From: Kordia zhangzhouensis
Lineage (GTDB): Bacteria > Bacteroidota > Bacteroidia > Flavobacteriales > Flavobacteriaceae
Assembly (NCBI RefSeq): GCF_001005305.1
Contig: NZ_LBMH01000005.1
Location: 248,001 to 312,000 of the forward strand
Direction of reading: 5' to 3'
Length of the DNA stretch: 64,000 nt
Shown: positions 18,701-27,169 of the stretch, one piece after another
How positions within the stretch are numbered: the stretch's first letter is position 1
Layout: every line of letters begins with the position of its first letter
Notes under the pieces: generated by a model
Seen by the model: only the letters and a program-made list of their open reading frames with translations
Databases searched by the model: none
What the model was told of the DNA's origin: nothing
Made by a program: the position numbers and the translations under genes

Positions 18701-18851
18701 TTTACGACATGCCTATCGCTTAAAAAATATGTATGCACAAATGATGCAACAATTTCCTAATGGTGTAGAAAATTCACCTGTAAGTCCGAAATCATTTCAA
18801 CAATTTGACGCTGCATTTCAAACATGGCAACAACGTAATTGGCCTTATTAA
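15798..18851 (+). CDS. DUF2723 multi-pass membrane protein with C-terminal TPR-like region
   Basis: 1017 aa. The N-terminal signature WDSPEFINSNYTLQASHPPG followed by APFYTIL matches DUF2723, a Bacteroidota family with a GT-C-like (mannosyltransferase-type) fold: acidic WDxxEF motif, then about 12 membrane helices up to roughly residue 620. The remainder is soluble, ending in TPR-like helices around 890-960 (LLEEGKTSEAIRVLDTCITL). The family is presumed to transfer sugars from a lipid carrier on the outer face of the inner membrane, but no reaction is established. The methyltransferase gene starts 11 bases later, so the pair is probably one operon. Confidence 0.85.
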   Translation: MPKAEKICSWILFLGVFVIYAICSPNTISFWDSPEFINSNYTLQASHPPGAPFYTILCKTILTWFPASKAALVSNLISSFFGALTITLLFRITINISKKVFILPESNLNRTVSFVAGIVAALSLAFSDSFWTASTEAEVYTLSFSLLTGMIYTMLLWEQTPNKVKEVKYALLIAFLLGISTGVHLITIAIIIPFSILIAHKKFGLNLKNFCIALLAGSASFFLLYGFVVQGSIKLANSLDIWLVNSVKMPLNSGIIVVIILISIISSFLLIFSKKRNKKTIHHCTLGIVFFLIGMSSFLMPLQRSDVQMLIADRMLNSNKMLQYVRAEQFGVGAIPLLKGPVYNAPLNKDVSFVDGTPEFRYVPSEEKYLITHDGKFKEVQYAKEFTMFFPRMFDRGDAEKYKAWTPIFGEPIEYPVQGETVTIYKPTFGENLRFFFNYQVIWLNARYLFWNFIGRQNDYHGLGYIKEGNWMSGVNVLDKHRIGDKQVIPHHYQHHKGNDAYYFLPFLLGILGIFALRKHKQYLWTTILVFLTFGIGITIYVNPVPSSILIRERDYIFIGSFIIFALWIGLSVVFLIQTFSFIKNKKIRISIITGFVFLASPIQLFAKGWDNHQRAHDTFAYDFGKAYLDACPEQAILITDGDNMTFPLWYLQQVEGYRTDVRVINFDQLNIDSHVDNLTKKLYESKPVKISLDKKLYISGVEKLFPLQEETEKAAVLPILFEFLNNDNTKINWNGRMRHYIPSSTFSIPIDTTKMQKQFSPEKLNASYTSEITWKHPKKFYGLNEIVLMNVLMENINDRPICFVSNGKKRHLINLEPYLIQHGMVSILAPIQRKNAELNPKIVDTEMMFPYVMNQLQFKKMDSSENFVRNENVSYAREILRQNYYFLAQALLEEGKTSEAIRVLDTCITLFPDKTVPFKQFAYAIGKLYVRAGNTPKGTEICRTAMQNIWEELQWMTSFDPPYPIINLRHAYRLKNMYAQMMQQFPNGVENSPVSPKSFQQFDAAFQTWQQRNWPY

Positions 18852-18862
18852 TTCCTCTAAAC

Positions 18863-19633
18863 ATGCTATTCTCTACAGAAGTAACTTCTTCAAAAATTCA
18901 ATCAGATAATCCACTATTTCAGCGCACACTAAAAGCGTATCACATTGTAGCTCCATTAATTCACGGCAATGTATTAGAAATTGGTTGTGGAGAAGGCTAC
19001 GGAGTAGAATTATTGTATAAAAATGCCAGCCAATTAACACTGATTGATAAGTCGCCCTACACGGCTGAGTTTATCAACAATAAATACCCTAACACGGTTA
19101 TTATTCAAGAAAAAATTCCGCCATTAACAACCTTAGCATCCAATAGTTTTGATGTGGTAGTTTCGTTTCAAGTAATTGAACATATCAAAGAAGCTTCCTT
19201 ATACATTGAGGAAATTCATCGTGTACTCAAACCTGGAGGAAAAGCGTATATTTCTACTCCCAATGCATTAAAAACCATTGCTAGAAATCCGTGGCATTAC
19301 AAAGAATATACCTATCAAGATCTAACCAATCTTTTTGACCATACATTCTCAAAATACACCATTCAAGCCATTAAAGGGAATCAAAAAACAGATACCTATT
19401 ATGAAAAAAATAAAAAATCTGTAGCCCGATTTTTACGTTATGATATTTTTAATCTTGAACATAAAATTCCTGCTTGGATGCTTCAAATTCCGTATGAAAT
19501 TGCAAATCGGATGAATCGTAAAAAACTTCTTCACAAACACCCTGAACTGGTTAATGATATTACATTGGACGATTATTCACTGGCTCCACATTCAGAAGCT
19601 AGCTTAGATTTCTTTTGTACACTGGAGAAATAG
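18863..19633 (+). CDS. Class I SAM-dependent methyltransferase
   Basis: 256 aa from the ATG at 18863, 11 bases past the DUF2723 stop; an in-frame TTG at 18839 would overlap that gene and is less likely. Motif I VLEIGCGEGYG, an acidic motif II (LTLIDKSPY), motif IV (FDVVVSFQVIEHI) and post-motif VLKPGGKAYISTPN define a Methyltransf_11 domain. The last 100 residues are helical and basic. The substrate is not evident; coupling to a putative glycosyltransferase suggests a glycan, lipid or secondary metabolite. Confidence 0.87.
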   Translation: MLFSTEVTSSKIQSDNPLFQRTLKAYHIVAPLIHGNVLEIGCGEGYGVELLYKNASQLTLIDKSPYTAEFINNKYPNTVIIQEKIPPLTTLASNSFDVVVSFQVIEHIKEASLYIEEIHRVLKPGGKAYISTPNALKTIARNPWHYKEYTYQDLTNLFDHTFSKYTIQAIKGNQKTDTYYEKNKKSVARFLRYDIFNLEHKIPAWMLQIPYEIANRMNRKKLLHKHPELVNDITLDDYSLAPHSEASLDFFCTLEK

Positions 19634-19757
19634 TTTTCCATGTGCAGGTATCGTAAAAATTCTTCGTTTCTTGTTTATAGGTCGATTATAAAAGTAGTTT
19701 CACCCATCGATTTTCTTCTATTATAGAAAATAACTAAAAAGTCTGAACATAAAATAA

Positions 19758-19765
19758 TACCTTTG
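19758..19765 (+). promoter_or_regulatory. Probable -7 box (TAnnTTTG) of the RsmB-type gene
   Basis: TACCTTTG, 18 bases before the ATG at 19784. It has the canonical sequence, but no obvious -33 TTTG is seen. Confidence 0.5.
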
Positions 19766-19783
19766 CGCTTTAATTTAAATTGA

Positions 19784-20989
19784 ATGCGATTACATAGAAA
19801 TTTAGTTTTTTCCGTGATTGACGGATTAAACTTGATATTTAATGAAGAGGCTTATGCTGATAAAGTAGTTGAAAAATTACTCAAACGAGATGCCCGATGG
19901 GGAAGTCGTGATCGTAAGTTTGTAGCAGAGACTACGTATGAAATTGTACGTTGGAAACGTTTATATGCTGAAATAGCGGAGATTAAAGAAAATTATTCTC
20001 GAGAAAATTTATGGCGTATGTTTGCTGTTTGGGCAACACTTCGAGGAATCGACTTACCAGATTGGAATCAACTTAAAGGGACTCCTACACGTAGAATAAA
20101 AGGTCGTTTTGACGAACTCTCTAAAATAAGAAAAATCAAAGAATCTATTCCTGATTGGCTGGATGAATTGGGTGTACAAGAACTTGGAGAAAGTGTTTGG
20201 ACAAAAGAAATTCATGCTTTGAACGAACAAGCAGACGTGATTTTGCGCACCAACACCTTACGAACAACTAAGAAAAAACTCCAAGAAGTCTTAGCATCAG
20301 AAAGCATTGAAACAGAAACTATTAAAGGTTATTCGGATGCGTTACGTTTAAAAGAACGTGCCAACATCTTTAAAAATGATGCTTTCAAAAATGGATTATT
20401 TGAAGTGCAAGATGCATCCTCTCAACTCGTAGCAGCTTTACTAGATGTTAAACCTGGTATGAAAGTCGTAGATGCGTGTGCAGGCGCTGGAGGAAAATCA
20501 TTGCATATCGCAGCTCTAATGGAAAACAAAGGACAAGTCATTTCATTAGATATTTACGAAGGAAAATTGCGTGAATTAAAACGTAGAGCCAAACGAAATG
20601 GGGCACATAATATTGAAACTCGAGCCATTACTTCTTCAAAAATAATCAAGAAGTTATATGACAAAGCTGATCGTGTATTAATCGATGCTCCTTGCTCAGG
20701 ATTGGGTGTTCTTCGAAGAAATCCAGACGCTAAATGGAAAATTGAACCTGAATTCTTAGAAAAAGTTAAGGCAACCCAACAAGATATTTTACAACGCTAT
20801 TCGCGAATGGTCAAATCTGGAGGAAAACTTGTATATGCAACTTGTTCAATTCTTCCTTCAGAAAATCAAGAGCAAGTTGAGAAGTTTTTAGCTTCTAATG
20901 ATGATTTCTCTTTGATAGAAGATAAGAAAGTGCTTGCGCATGAATCTGGTTTTGATGGATTTTATATGGCACTTTTACAAAAAAAATAA
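19784..20989 (+). CDS. RsmB/NOP-family RNA (cytosine-5) methyltransferase
   Basis: 401 aa. The N-terminal 170 residues resemble the NusB-like RNA-binding half of RsmB; the C-terminal half has SAM motif I DACAGAGGKSLHIAALM and motif IV IDAPCSGLGVLRRNPDAKWK. Motif VI is ATCSILPSENQEQVEKF. The two catalytic cysteines, in PCSG and TCS, are both present, as required for m5C formation with release. The substrate is probably 16S rRNA by family, although the flavobacterial orthologues are usually left as RsmB-like. It is a monocistronic unit with its own promoter. Confidence 0.9.
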   Translation: MRLHRNLVFSVIDGLNLIFNEEAYADKVVEKLLKRDARWGSRDRKFVAETTYEIVRWKRLYAEIAEIKENYSRENLWRMFAVWATLRGIDLPDWNQLKGTPTRRIKGRFDELSKIRKIKESIPDWLDELGVQELGESVWTKEIHALNEQADVILRTNTLRTTKKKLQEVLASESIETETIKGYSDALRLKERANIFKNDAFKNGLFEVQDASSQLVAALLDVKPGMKVVDACAGAGGKSLHIAALMENKGQVISLDIYEGKLRELKRRAKRNGAHNIETRAITSSKIIKKLYDKADRVLIDAPCSGLGVLRRNPDAKWKIEPEFLEKVKATQQDILQRYSRMVKSGGKLVYATCSILPSENQEQVEKFLASNDDFSLIEDKKVLAHESGFDGFYMALLQKK

Positions 20990-21019
20990 ACCCTAAATTA
21001 TTTGAATTATATTATTACG

Positions 21020-22819
21020 ATGAAAAGAACACTACTTTTTTTAATTGGATTACTATCATTAAGTGCGATTGCTCAACAATCATATTACAATGATGTTAAT
21101 CTTACCCTAACAGGAATTCAATTACGTGACGAGTTGGCTACCAAAGTAATCAACACACACTCAAATTCACTTTCCTATTCTGAAATTTGGACAGCTACTA
21201 TGATTACAGATGTTGATCCGAACAATGCAAACAATGTATTACTTATTTATGGTTGGGAAAATGGAAGCGATGGTGATGTAACCAACGATTTATCAAGAGA
21301 TAAAAACAGTAATGGTGGTAACGTAGGAGATTGGAACAGAGAACACACTTTTGCCAATTCATTAGCAAATCCTTCATTAGATGCTAGTACGACCAATGGA
21401 CCTCCTTATAGCGATGCACATAACTTACGTTCAAGTGATGTACAACGCAATGGACAACGTGGAAATCGTTTATTTGCTGCGGGTTCTGGAAACTCTGGAA
21501 CTGTTGGAGCTTTTTGGTATCCTGGAGATGCTTCTTTAGGAGGAACTGACTGGCGTGGTGATGTAGCAAGAATTGTTATGTATATGTACATTCGTTATGG
21601 GAATCAGTGTGCTCCTAATTTGGTAGCAGACGGAACTACTAACAGTGTAGATGCGAACATGATTGATTTGTTATTAGAGTGGAATGCTGCAGATCCTGTT
21701 TCTCCATATGAAGATGCTCGTAATAACTATCATGAAAATATTGTAAATGCTACCGCACAAGGAAATCGCAATCCTTTTATTGACAATCCACGCTTAGCAA
21801 CACAAATTTGGGGAGGAACTCCTGCCGAAGATCGTTGGGGAATTTACAGTTCTGACGCTCAAGCACCAACTGTTCCTACCAATGTAATGGTAAGTAACGA
21901 AACTAGCAGTAGCATTCAAGTTTCTTGGACCGCTTCAACTGATAATGTTGGAGTAACTGCCTATGATGTGTATGTTGATGGTATGTTTGATCAAACTGTA
22001 ACAACAACTTCTGCAACCGTAAGTGGGTTATCTGCATTAACTACTTATACTTTTACTGTTCTAGCCAAAGATGCTGCTGGAAATAGCTCAGCACAATCTA
22101 CAGGTGTTGATGGAACTACACTTGATGGAGGAGCTCCTGGTGCAACATGTGCTAGCGAAACTTTTGAAAATATCGGGGCAAACTCTAGTGCTTACCAAAC
22201 AAGAAATTGGACAGGCGATAATGGATTACAATGGCAAGCAACTGATGCTCGTACCGACCAACCTATTGCTAATGGAAAAGCAATCACCGTAAGAAATGGA
22301 GCAATTACAGCTCCTACTGTTCCTGATGGTATTGGAGAACTAACTGTAACAACACAATTAGTCTTCTCTGGGTCAAGCGGTACATTTGATGTAGTTGTGA
22401 ATGGAAGTGTAGTAGGTACAATTCCTTACAGTAGTACGGTAACTACAACAACTATCCCTAATATTAATGTTGCTAGTGATATTTCTTTAGTAATTAATAA
22501 TAATTCAACTGGTTCCAATAGAGTTCGTTTTGATGACTTAACTTGGACCTGCTATTCGACTCCTTTAAGTGTTGAAGAGGAAAACTTAGAAACTTTCCGT
22601 ATGTATCCAAATCCTTCTAACGGAGATATTGTTTATGTACAGACGCAAAATAATGTAACTATACACACTATTCGAGTTTATGACATTTCAGGAAAACAAG
22701 TACTGTATAATACCAACTCTACGAACGAAATCAATGTTCAAAGTTTACAACGCGGATTGTATCTTGTTCAGCTAGAAACAGCTAATCAAACAATTAACAA
22801 GAAACTGATTAAACAGTAA
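21020..22819 (+). CDS. Secreted endonuclease I with FN3 domain and T9SS tail
   Basis: 599 aa from ATG 21020, which begins a clean signal peptide (MKRTLLFLIGLLSLSAIAQQ); an upstream TTG at 21002 is unlikely. An endonuclease I domain spans about residues 25-270, with the metal/catalytic motif NREHTFANS and the SDAHNLRSSDVQRNGQRGN segment. A fibronectin type III domain follows (about 284-370), then a jelly-roll-like segment, then a T9SS type A tail (FRMYPNPSNGD, then RGLYLVQLETANQTINKKLI). It probably degrades extracellular DNA for nutrient supply or biofilm turnover. Confidence 0.9.
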   Translation: MKRTLLFLIGLLSLSAIAQQSYYNDVNLTLTGIQLRDELATKVINTHSNSLSYSEIWTATMITDVDPNNANNVLLIYGWENGSDGDVTNDLSRDKNSNGGNVGDWNREHTFANSLANPSLDASTTNGPPYSDAHNLRSSDVQRNGQRGNRLFAAGSGNSGTVGAFWYPGDASLGGTDWRGDVARIVMYMYIRYGNQCAPNLVADGTTNSVDANMIDLLLEWNAADPVSPYEDARNNYHENIVNATAQGNRNPFIDNPRLATQIWGGTPAEDRWGIYSSDAQAPTVPTNVMVSNETSSSIQVSWTASTDNVGVTAYDVYVDGMFDQTVTTTSATVSGLSALTTYTFTVLAKDAAGNSSAQSTGVDGTTLDGGAPGATCASETFENIGANSSAYQTRNWTGDNGLQWQATDARTDQPIANGKAITVRNGAITAPTVPDGIGELTVTTQLVFSGSSGTFDVVVNGSVVGTIPYSSTVTTTTIPNINVASDISLVINNNSTGSNRVRFDDLTWTCYSTPLSVEEENLETFRMYPNPSNGDIVYVQTQNNVTIHTIRVYDISGKQVLYNTNSTNEINVQSLQRGLYLVQLETANQTINKKLIKQ

Positions 22820-22838
22820 AAAATATCTTAATCATATA

Positions 22839-22879
22839 AAAAAGGCGATAGTTCTATTATACAGAGGTATCGCCTTTTT
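22839..22879. terminator. Bidirectional terminator between endonuclease I and racemase genes
   Basis: A 12-bp stem (AAAAAGGCGATA with TATCGCCTTTTT), A-flanked on one side and T-flanked on the other, between converging genes. It overlaps the stop codon of the minus-strand racemase. Confidence 0.85.
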
Positions 22880-23570
22880 AATTATTCAACGCAAAATCCA
22901 TAGCAGCACACGCATGAATTTTTGTTGTGTCAAATACAGGAATAGAAACATCTGCTTGCTGAATTAACAACGGAATTTCTGTACATCCCAAAATAACTCC
23001 TTCTGCACCTTCTCCTTGAAGTCGTTCTATGACTCTACAATAGGCTTCTTTAGAATTTGGACTGAGAATCCCTTTTGACAACTCGTCATAAATGACATTA
23101 TGTATTACAGCGCGTTCATCTTCATTAGGAATCACTGTTTGTATTCCATACGAAGTCAATATTTTTTTATAAAAATCTTTTTCCATAGTATACTTTGTTC
23201 CTAATAGAGCTATAGTTTTCAATTCTTGTTCCTGAATTTTTTGAGCAGTTGCTTCAGCAATATGTATAACTGGAATAGAAACACTTTTGCGCACAGCTTC
23301 AATTGTTAAATGCATGGTATTCGCACAAATAATCACACAAGATGCTCCTGATCTCTCCAAACTCAATGCTGCATTACTCATCAGTTGATCCAGCACATCC
23401 CAGCGATTTTCAGTTTGCAAATGATGAATTTCTCCAAAATCAACCGAATGAATAATACATTTTGCTGTATGCGAATCTCCTATATGTTGAGCTGCCAAAG
23501 CATTCAGTATTTGATAATATAGTATGGTAGACTGTGGTGTAATACCTCCTATAAGTCCAATAGTTTTCAT
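22878..23570 (-). CDS. Aspartate/glutamate racemase family protein
   Basis: 230 aa, PLP-independent racemase fold. The N-terminus MKTIGLIGGITPQSTILYYQ and the two catalytic cysteine loops CANTMH (Cys82 region) and GCTEIPLL (Cys195 region) are intact. By family it interconverts L- and D-aspartate (or another amino acid) by a two-base mechanism. It lies divergently from hutI; a role linked to histidine/glutamate breakdown is possible but only inferred from position. Confidence 0.88.
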   Translation of the reverse strand: MKTIGLIGGITPQSTILYYQILNALAAQHIGDSHTAKCIIHSVDFGEIHHLQTENRWDVLDQLMSNAALSLERSGASCVIICANTMHLTIEAVRKSVSIPVIHIAEATAQKIQEQELKTIALLGTKYTMEKDFYKKILTSYGIQTVIPNEDERAVIHNVIYDELSKGILSPNSKEAYCRVIERLQGEGAEGVILGCTEIPLLIQQADVSIPVFDTTKIHACAAMDFALNN

Positions 23571-23620
23571 ATCTCAAAGAATTTACAGCATTAAAATTAG
23601 GGATTTATTCACTTTGCTTC

Positions 23621-23628
23621 TACTTTTG
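23621..23628 (+). promoter_or_regulatory. Probable -7 box (TAnnTTTG) of hutI
   Basis: TACTTTTG, 18 bases before the hutI ATG at 23647. Confidence 0.45.
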
Positions 23629-23646
23629 TATATATATTTTTAGCAC

Positions 23647-24882
23647 ATGACTACATTACTCATCAACATTAAAGAATTACTTCAAGTTCGTAAAACCAAC
23701 GTTTCTAAAGTCGCAGGAAATGAAATGAAACATCTTCCTACTTTACAAAATGCTTACCTATATATTGTTGATGGAACCATTTCAAGTTTTGGTGTTATGG
23801 CTGATATAGAAATTGCTTCCGCAGATACAATCATAGATTGTACTGATAAAATTGTATTACCAACTTGGTGCGATAGTCATACTCATATAGTTTATGCTGG
23901 GAATCGCGCACAAGAATTTGTAGATAGAATTAACGGACTGAGCTATGAGGAAATAGCTAATAGAGGCGGTGGCATCTTAAATTCTGCAAAGAAACTACAA
24001 GAAACTTCTGAAGAAGAACTATTTACGCAATCTGCAAAACGTCTTGAAGAAGTGATACAACTAGGAACTGGTGCAATTGAGATTAAATCTGGTTATGGAC
24101 TCACTACAGATGCCGAAGTTAAGATGTTACGAGTAGCCAAACGCTTAAAGGAACACTATAATTTCCCTGTTAAAACTACTTTCTTGGGTGCACATGCAAT
24201 TCCTGCTGAATATAAAAACAACAAAGATGGCTACATGGATTTAGTAATCCATGAAATGTTACCTAAAGTGGCTAATGAACAACTCGCAGAATATGTAGAT
24301 ATTTTTTGTGAAAAAGGATATTTCAGCTTACAAGACACTGAACGTTTACTCAAAGCGGCTCAATCATTCAATCTTATACCAAAAATTCATGTAAACCAGT
24401 TCAATGCCTTTGGCGGAGTTGCGTTAGGCGTTCAATACAAAGCTCTTTCTGTGGATCATTTAGAAGAACTAAATCAAGAAGATATTACAGCTTTACAAGG
24501 AAGTGATACAATGCCTGTAGCATTGCCTTCATGCTCTTATTTTTTAAGTATTCCCTACACTCCTGCCCGAAAATTGATTGACGCCGGACTACCCGTAGCA
24601 TTAGCAACCGATTACAACCCAGGATCTACACCTTCTGGAAATATGAATTTTGTTATCAGTACTGCCTGTATCAAAATGAAAATGACCCCAGAAGAAGCCA
24701 TCAATGCTGCAACAATTAATGGAGCATATGCTATGGGACTTTCGGAAACTCATGGAAGTATTACACAAGGAAAAGCAGCTAATTTAATTATTACCAAAAA
24801 AATAGACTCTTATCACGTACTTCCTTATGCTTTTGGAAATAACCATATTGACCAAGTACTTATCAATGGAAGAGTAATGTAA
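23647..24882 (+). CDS. hutI: Imidazolonepropionase
   Basis: 411 aa amidohydrolase that opens 4-imidazolone-5-propanoate to N-formimino-L-glutamate, the third step of histidine breakdown. The metal motif is HTH (H78, H80) in WCDSHTHIVYAGNR. Further markers are EIKSGYGLTTDAE, TFLGAHAIPAEYKNN, HVNQFNAFGG and ATDYNPGSTPSGNMNF, the last carrying the metal-ligand Asp. It heads a probable hutI / transglutaminase-like / hutG unit. The upstream enzymes HutH and HutU are not in this window. Confidence 0.95.
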   Translation: MTTLLINIKELLQVRKTNVSKVAGNEMKHLPTLQNAYLYIVDGTISSFGVMADIEIASADTIIDCTDKIVLPTWCDSHTHIVYAGNRAQEFVDRINGLSYEEIANRGGGILNSAKKLQETSEEELFTQSAKRLEEVIQLGTGAIEIKSGYGLTTDAEVKMLRVAKRLKEHYNFPVKTTFLGAHAIPAEYKNNKDGYMDLVIHEMLPKVANEQLAEYVDIFCEKGYFSLQDTERLLKAAQSFNLIPKIHVNQFNAFGGVALGVQYKALSVDHLEELNQEDITALQGSDTMPVALPSCSYFLSIPYTPARKLIDAGLPVALATDYNPGSTPSGNMNFVISTACIKMKMTPEEAINAATINGAYAMGLSETHGSITQGKAANLIITKKIDSYHVLPYAFGNNHIDQVLINGRVM

Positions 24883-24912
24883 CTTTCTTCCTTTTTTATA
24901 ACAAATTTTGCC

Positions 24913-25479
24913 ATGCTCAATTTTTCGCTTCTTCCAAATGGTTTGCTTTCTCAATTGTTACTACAAAAAGGGATTGTCAATTTTAACGACGCGGTTACCT
25001 ATATTCACCAGTTACCGTATGGAAGAAACACTGACCGTAGCAACTATCAATCTATCATCCCAGAAAACAAAGGAACTTGCGCTACAAAGCATGCATTTTT
25101 AAAACAGCTTGCGATTGAAAACCAACAAGATGATGTTCAGTTATTTATGGGAATTTATAAAATGAATGCACAAAACACATCTGGTATAGGCAAAATTCTA
25201 ACAAAGTATCAACTTCCTTATATACCCGAAGCACATACGTATTTAAAAATTAACGGTAACCTTCTCGACATTACACGTATTACCCAAAATGACACCTCTT
25301 TTGTAACAAGTCTACTAGTAGAAGAAGAAATTCTCCCATATCAAATTGGGGCATATAAAATAACTTGGCATCAACAGTTTCTAAAACAATGGATTGATTC
25401 AGCGCACCTCTCCTATTCTTTTGAAGAAATCTGGAAAATTAGAGAAGAGTGTATTTTAGCTCTTTCTGAAGCATTGTAA
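24913..25479 (+). CDS. Transglutaminase-like small protein between hutI and hutG
   Basis: 188 aa, cytosolic, no signal peptide. A Cys-His-Asp set in the order and local contexts of a transglutaminase-like (papain-superfamily) fold is visible: KGTCATKHAFL (Cys56), EAHTYLKING (His108) and LLDIT (Asp119), with Asp a short distance after His as expected. The substrate is unknown. It starts 30 bases after hutI and is followed by hutG, which suggests a function in the same pathway or simple cotranscription. An overlapping ORF from 24908 in another frame is not real. Confidence 0.75.
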   Translation: MLNFSLLPNGLLSQLLLQKGIVNFNDAVTYIHQLPYGRNTDRSNYQSIIPENKGTCATKHAFLKQLAIENQQDDVQLFMGIYKMNAQNTSGIGKILTKYQLPYIPEAHTYLKINGNLLDITRITQNDTSFVTSLLVEEEILPYQIGAYKITWHQQFLKQWIDSAHLSYSFEEIWKIREECILALSEAL

Positions 25480-25594
25480 GGCTATATAAATACTAAAGTT
25501 CCCTCCTTTCTTAATTTCAGGAAACTTTTCTTTTTTCATTTTTCTTCAAAACATAAAAAACGTACTTTAGCTATACGCAACCGACACAGAACTT

Positions 25595-26611
25595 ATGCTA
25601 CAATTGTACACCAGTACCACTCTTGAAACCTTGATTCATAAAAGAGACGGAGAAACCAAATTTGGAGAAAAAGTTGAAACACTTTCTTCACAGGAAGATT
25701 TAGGTGAGCAACTACTTAAAAGTAATGCCAAATACGTATTATTTGGAATTCCTGAAGATATTGGTATTCGAGCTAATCGTGGAAAAAAAGGAGCTACTAC
25801 CGCATGGAATGCCGGACTTGCCTCATTGCTAAATACGCAAGACAATGCCTATAACAAAGGAAAGCATGTACTGGTATTGGGTCATTTTGACTTTTCGGAG
25901 TTACAAGAAACTGCTGAGAATTTTTCTAAGAATGATCCTAATTATTATCAACAACTCGCCAATCTTGTTCGTAAAATTGATGACGAAGTGAGTTATTTGG
26001 TATTTCAAATTGTAAGTGCAGGAAAAAAACCTATCATTATTGGTGGAGGACATAACAATGCCTATGGAAATATAAAAGGAGCTGCATTGGGGAAAAGCAA
26101 AGCTATTAATGTAGTAAATTTTGATGCGCATACCGATTTTAGAAGTCTAGAAGGCAGACATAGTGGTAACGGCTTTAGTTATGCCTTTAAAGAAGGCTTT
26201 TTAGACAGATATTTTATGTTTGGTTTACACGAAAATTATTCGTCAAAAAAAGTATTTAAAACCATCAATGCAACTCCAGATCGCTTGCGTTACAACACTT
26301 TTGAAAGTGTCATGATACGACAAGAACAAGGTTTTTCATTTCAACTACACAATGCGTTAAACTTCATTAACAACCGTCCATATGGTATAGAGATAGATTG
26401 CGATGTAATTGAAAATATTCCCAGTAGTGCTATGACTCCTAGCGGATTTTCCGCAAATCAAGCACGCGCTTTTGTTTCTTTTTTTGGCAAACAAAAAAAT
26501 GCAGCCTATTTACATCTTTGTGAGGCTGCGCCAAATCCAAATGATGCCAAAGAAATGTATTTAGTGGGTAAACTATTAAGCTATTTGATAACCGATTTTA
26601 TTCGTAAATAA
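25595..26611 (+). CDS. hutG: Formimidoylglutamase
   Basis: 338 aa ureohydrolase (arginase/agmatinase superfamily). The dinuclear Mn ligands are present: GGGH (His153), DAHTD (177-181) and the EIDCDVI segment near 266-272. The insert GRHSGNGFSYA fits the HutG/flavobacterial arginase-like branch. With hutI just upstream, conversion of N-formimino-L-glutamate to glutamate and formamide is the likely reaction. A GNAT gene follows 3 bases later and may be cotranscribed. Confidence 0.88.
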   Translation: MLQLYTSTTLETLIHKRDGETKFGEKVETLSSQEDLGEQLLKSNAKYVLFGIPEDIGIRANRGKKGATTAWNAGLASLLNTQDNAYNKGKHVLVLGHFDFSELQETAENFSKNDPNYYQQLANLVRKIDDEVSYLVFQIVSAGKKPIIIGGGHNNAYGNIKGAALGKSKAINVVNFDAHTDFRSLEGRHSGNGFSYAFKEGFLDRYFMFGLHENYSSKKVFKTINATPDRLRYNTFESVMIRQEQGFSFQLHNALNFINNRPYGIEIDCDVIENIPSSAMTPSGFSANQARAFVSFFGKQKNAAYLHLCEAAPNPNDAKEMYLVGKLLSYLITDFIRK

Positions 26612-26614
26612 AAT

Positions 26615-27094
26615 ATGGAAAAAGTGTCCATCATACCTTTTGAAGAACAATATTCTAAATATTTCTACCAATTGAATCGCGAATGGCTTGAAGCGTTCTT
26701 TTATGTTGAACCTTATGACGAAAAAGTATTGAGTCAACCTCAAAAATATATTATTGACCAAGGTGGATATATCTTTTTTGCCAAAATCAACAATCAAATT
26801 GTGGGTACTGTAGCGCTAATGAAAATTATTGATACTGTATATGAGCTTAGTAAAATGGCAGTTTCTCCAGAACGTAGAGGGCAAAAGATTGGACACGAAC
26901 TGTTACAGCATTGTATCAATTTTTCAAAAGAAAATCATATAGAAAAACTGCTGTTGTATTCCAATCGGAAACTTGAAAACGCTATTTATTTATATAAAAA
27001 GTATGGATTCAAAGAAATTCCATTAGAACTTGATAATCCATATGCACGTGGAGATATCAAAATGGAATTAATTATAGATGAATTCACTTCTTAA
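26615..27094 (+). CDS. GNAT-family N-acetyltransferase
   Basis: 159 aa GNAT fold. Motif A for acetyl-CoA binding is seen as LSKMAVSPERRGQKIGHELL (the R-x-x-G-x-G/I pattern) and the C-terminal motif as NAIYLYKKYGFKEIP. It begins 3 bases after hutG, so it is probably translated from the same message. The acceptor (amine, peptide or metabolite) cannot be predicted. Confidence 0.88.
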   Translation: MEKVSIIPFEEQYSKYFYQLNREWLEAFFYVEPYDEKVLSQPQKYIIDQGGYIFFAKINNQIVGTVALMKIIDTVYELSKMAVSPERRGQKIGHELLQHCINFSKENHIEKLLLYSNRKLENAIYLYKKYGFKEIPLELDNPYARGDIKMELIIDEFTS

Positions 27095-27169
27095 ATTATC
27101 ATAAAAAATACAACAACCGTAACATTTGTACAATTGAAGCGTCTTGTTTACATACTGAACTAATTTTTA

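Noticed and set aside
24908-25102. 64 aa ORF overlapping the transglutaminase-like gene in another frame
   Set aside because: It has no family features and is fully covered by the better gene at 24913.
23647-26611. A full hut operon
   Set aside because: Only hutI and hutG are present; hutH and hutU are not in the window.
27121-27169. Possible promoter box TAACATTTG before the VTT gene
   Set aside because: Spacing within the box is one base too long for TAnnTTTG, so it was not listed.
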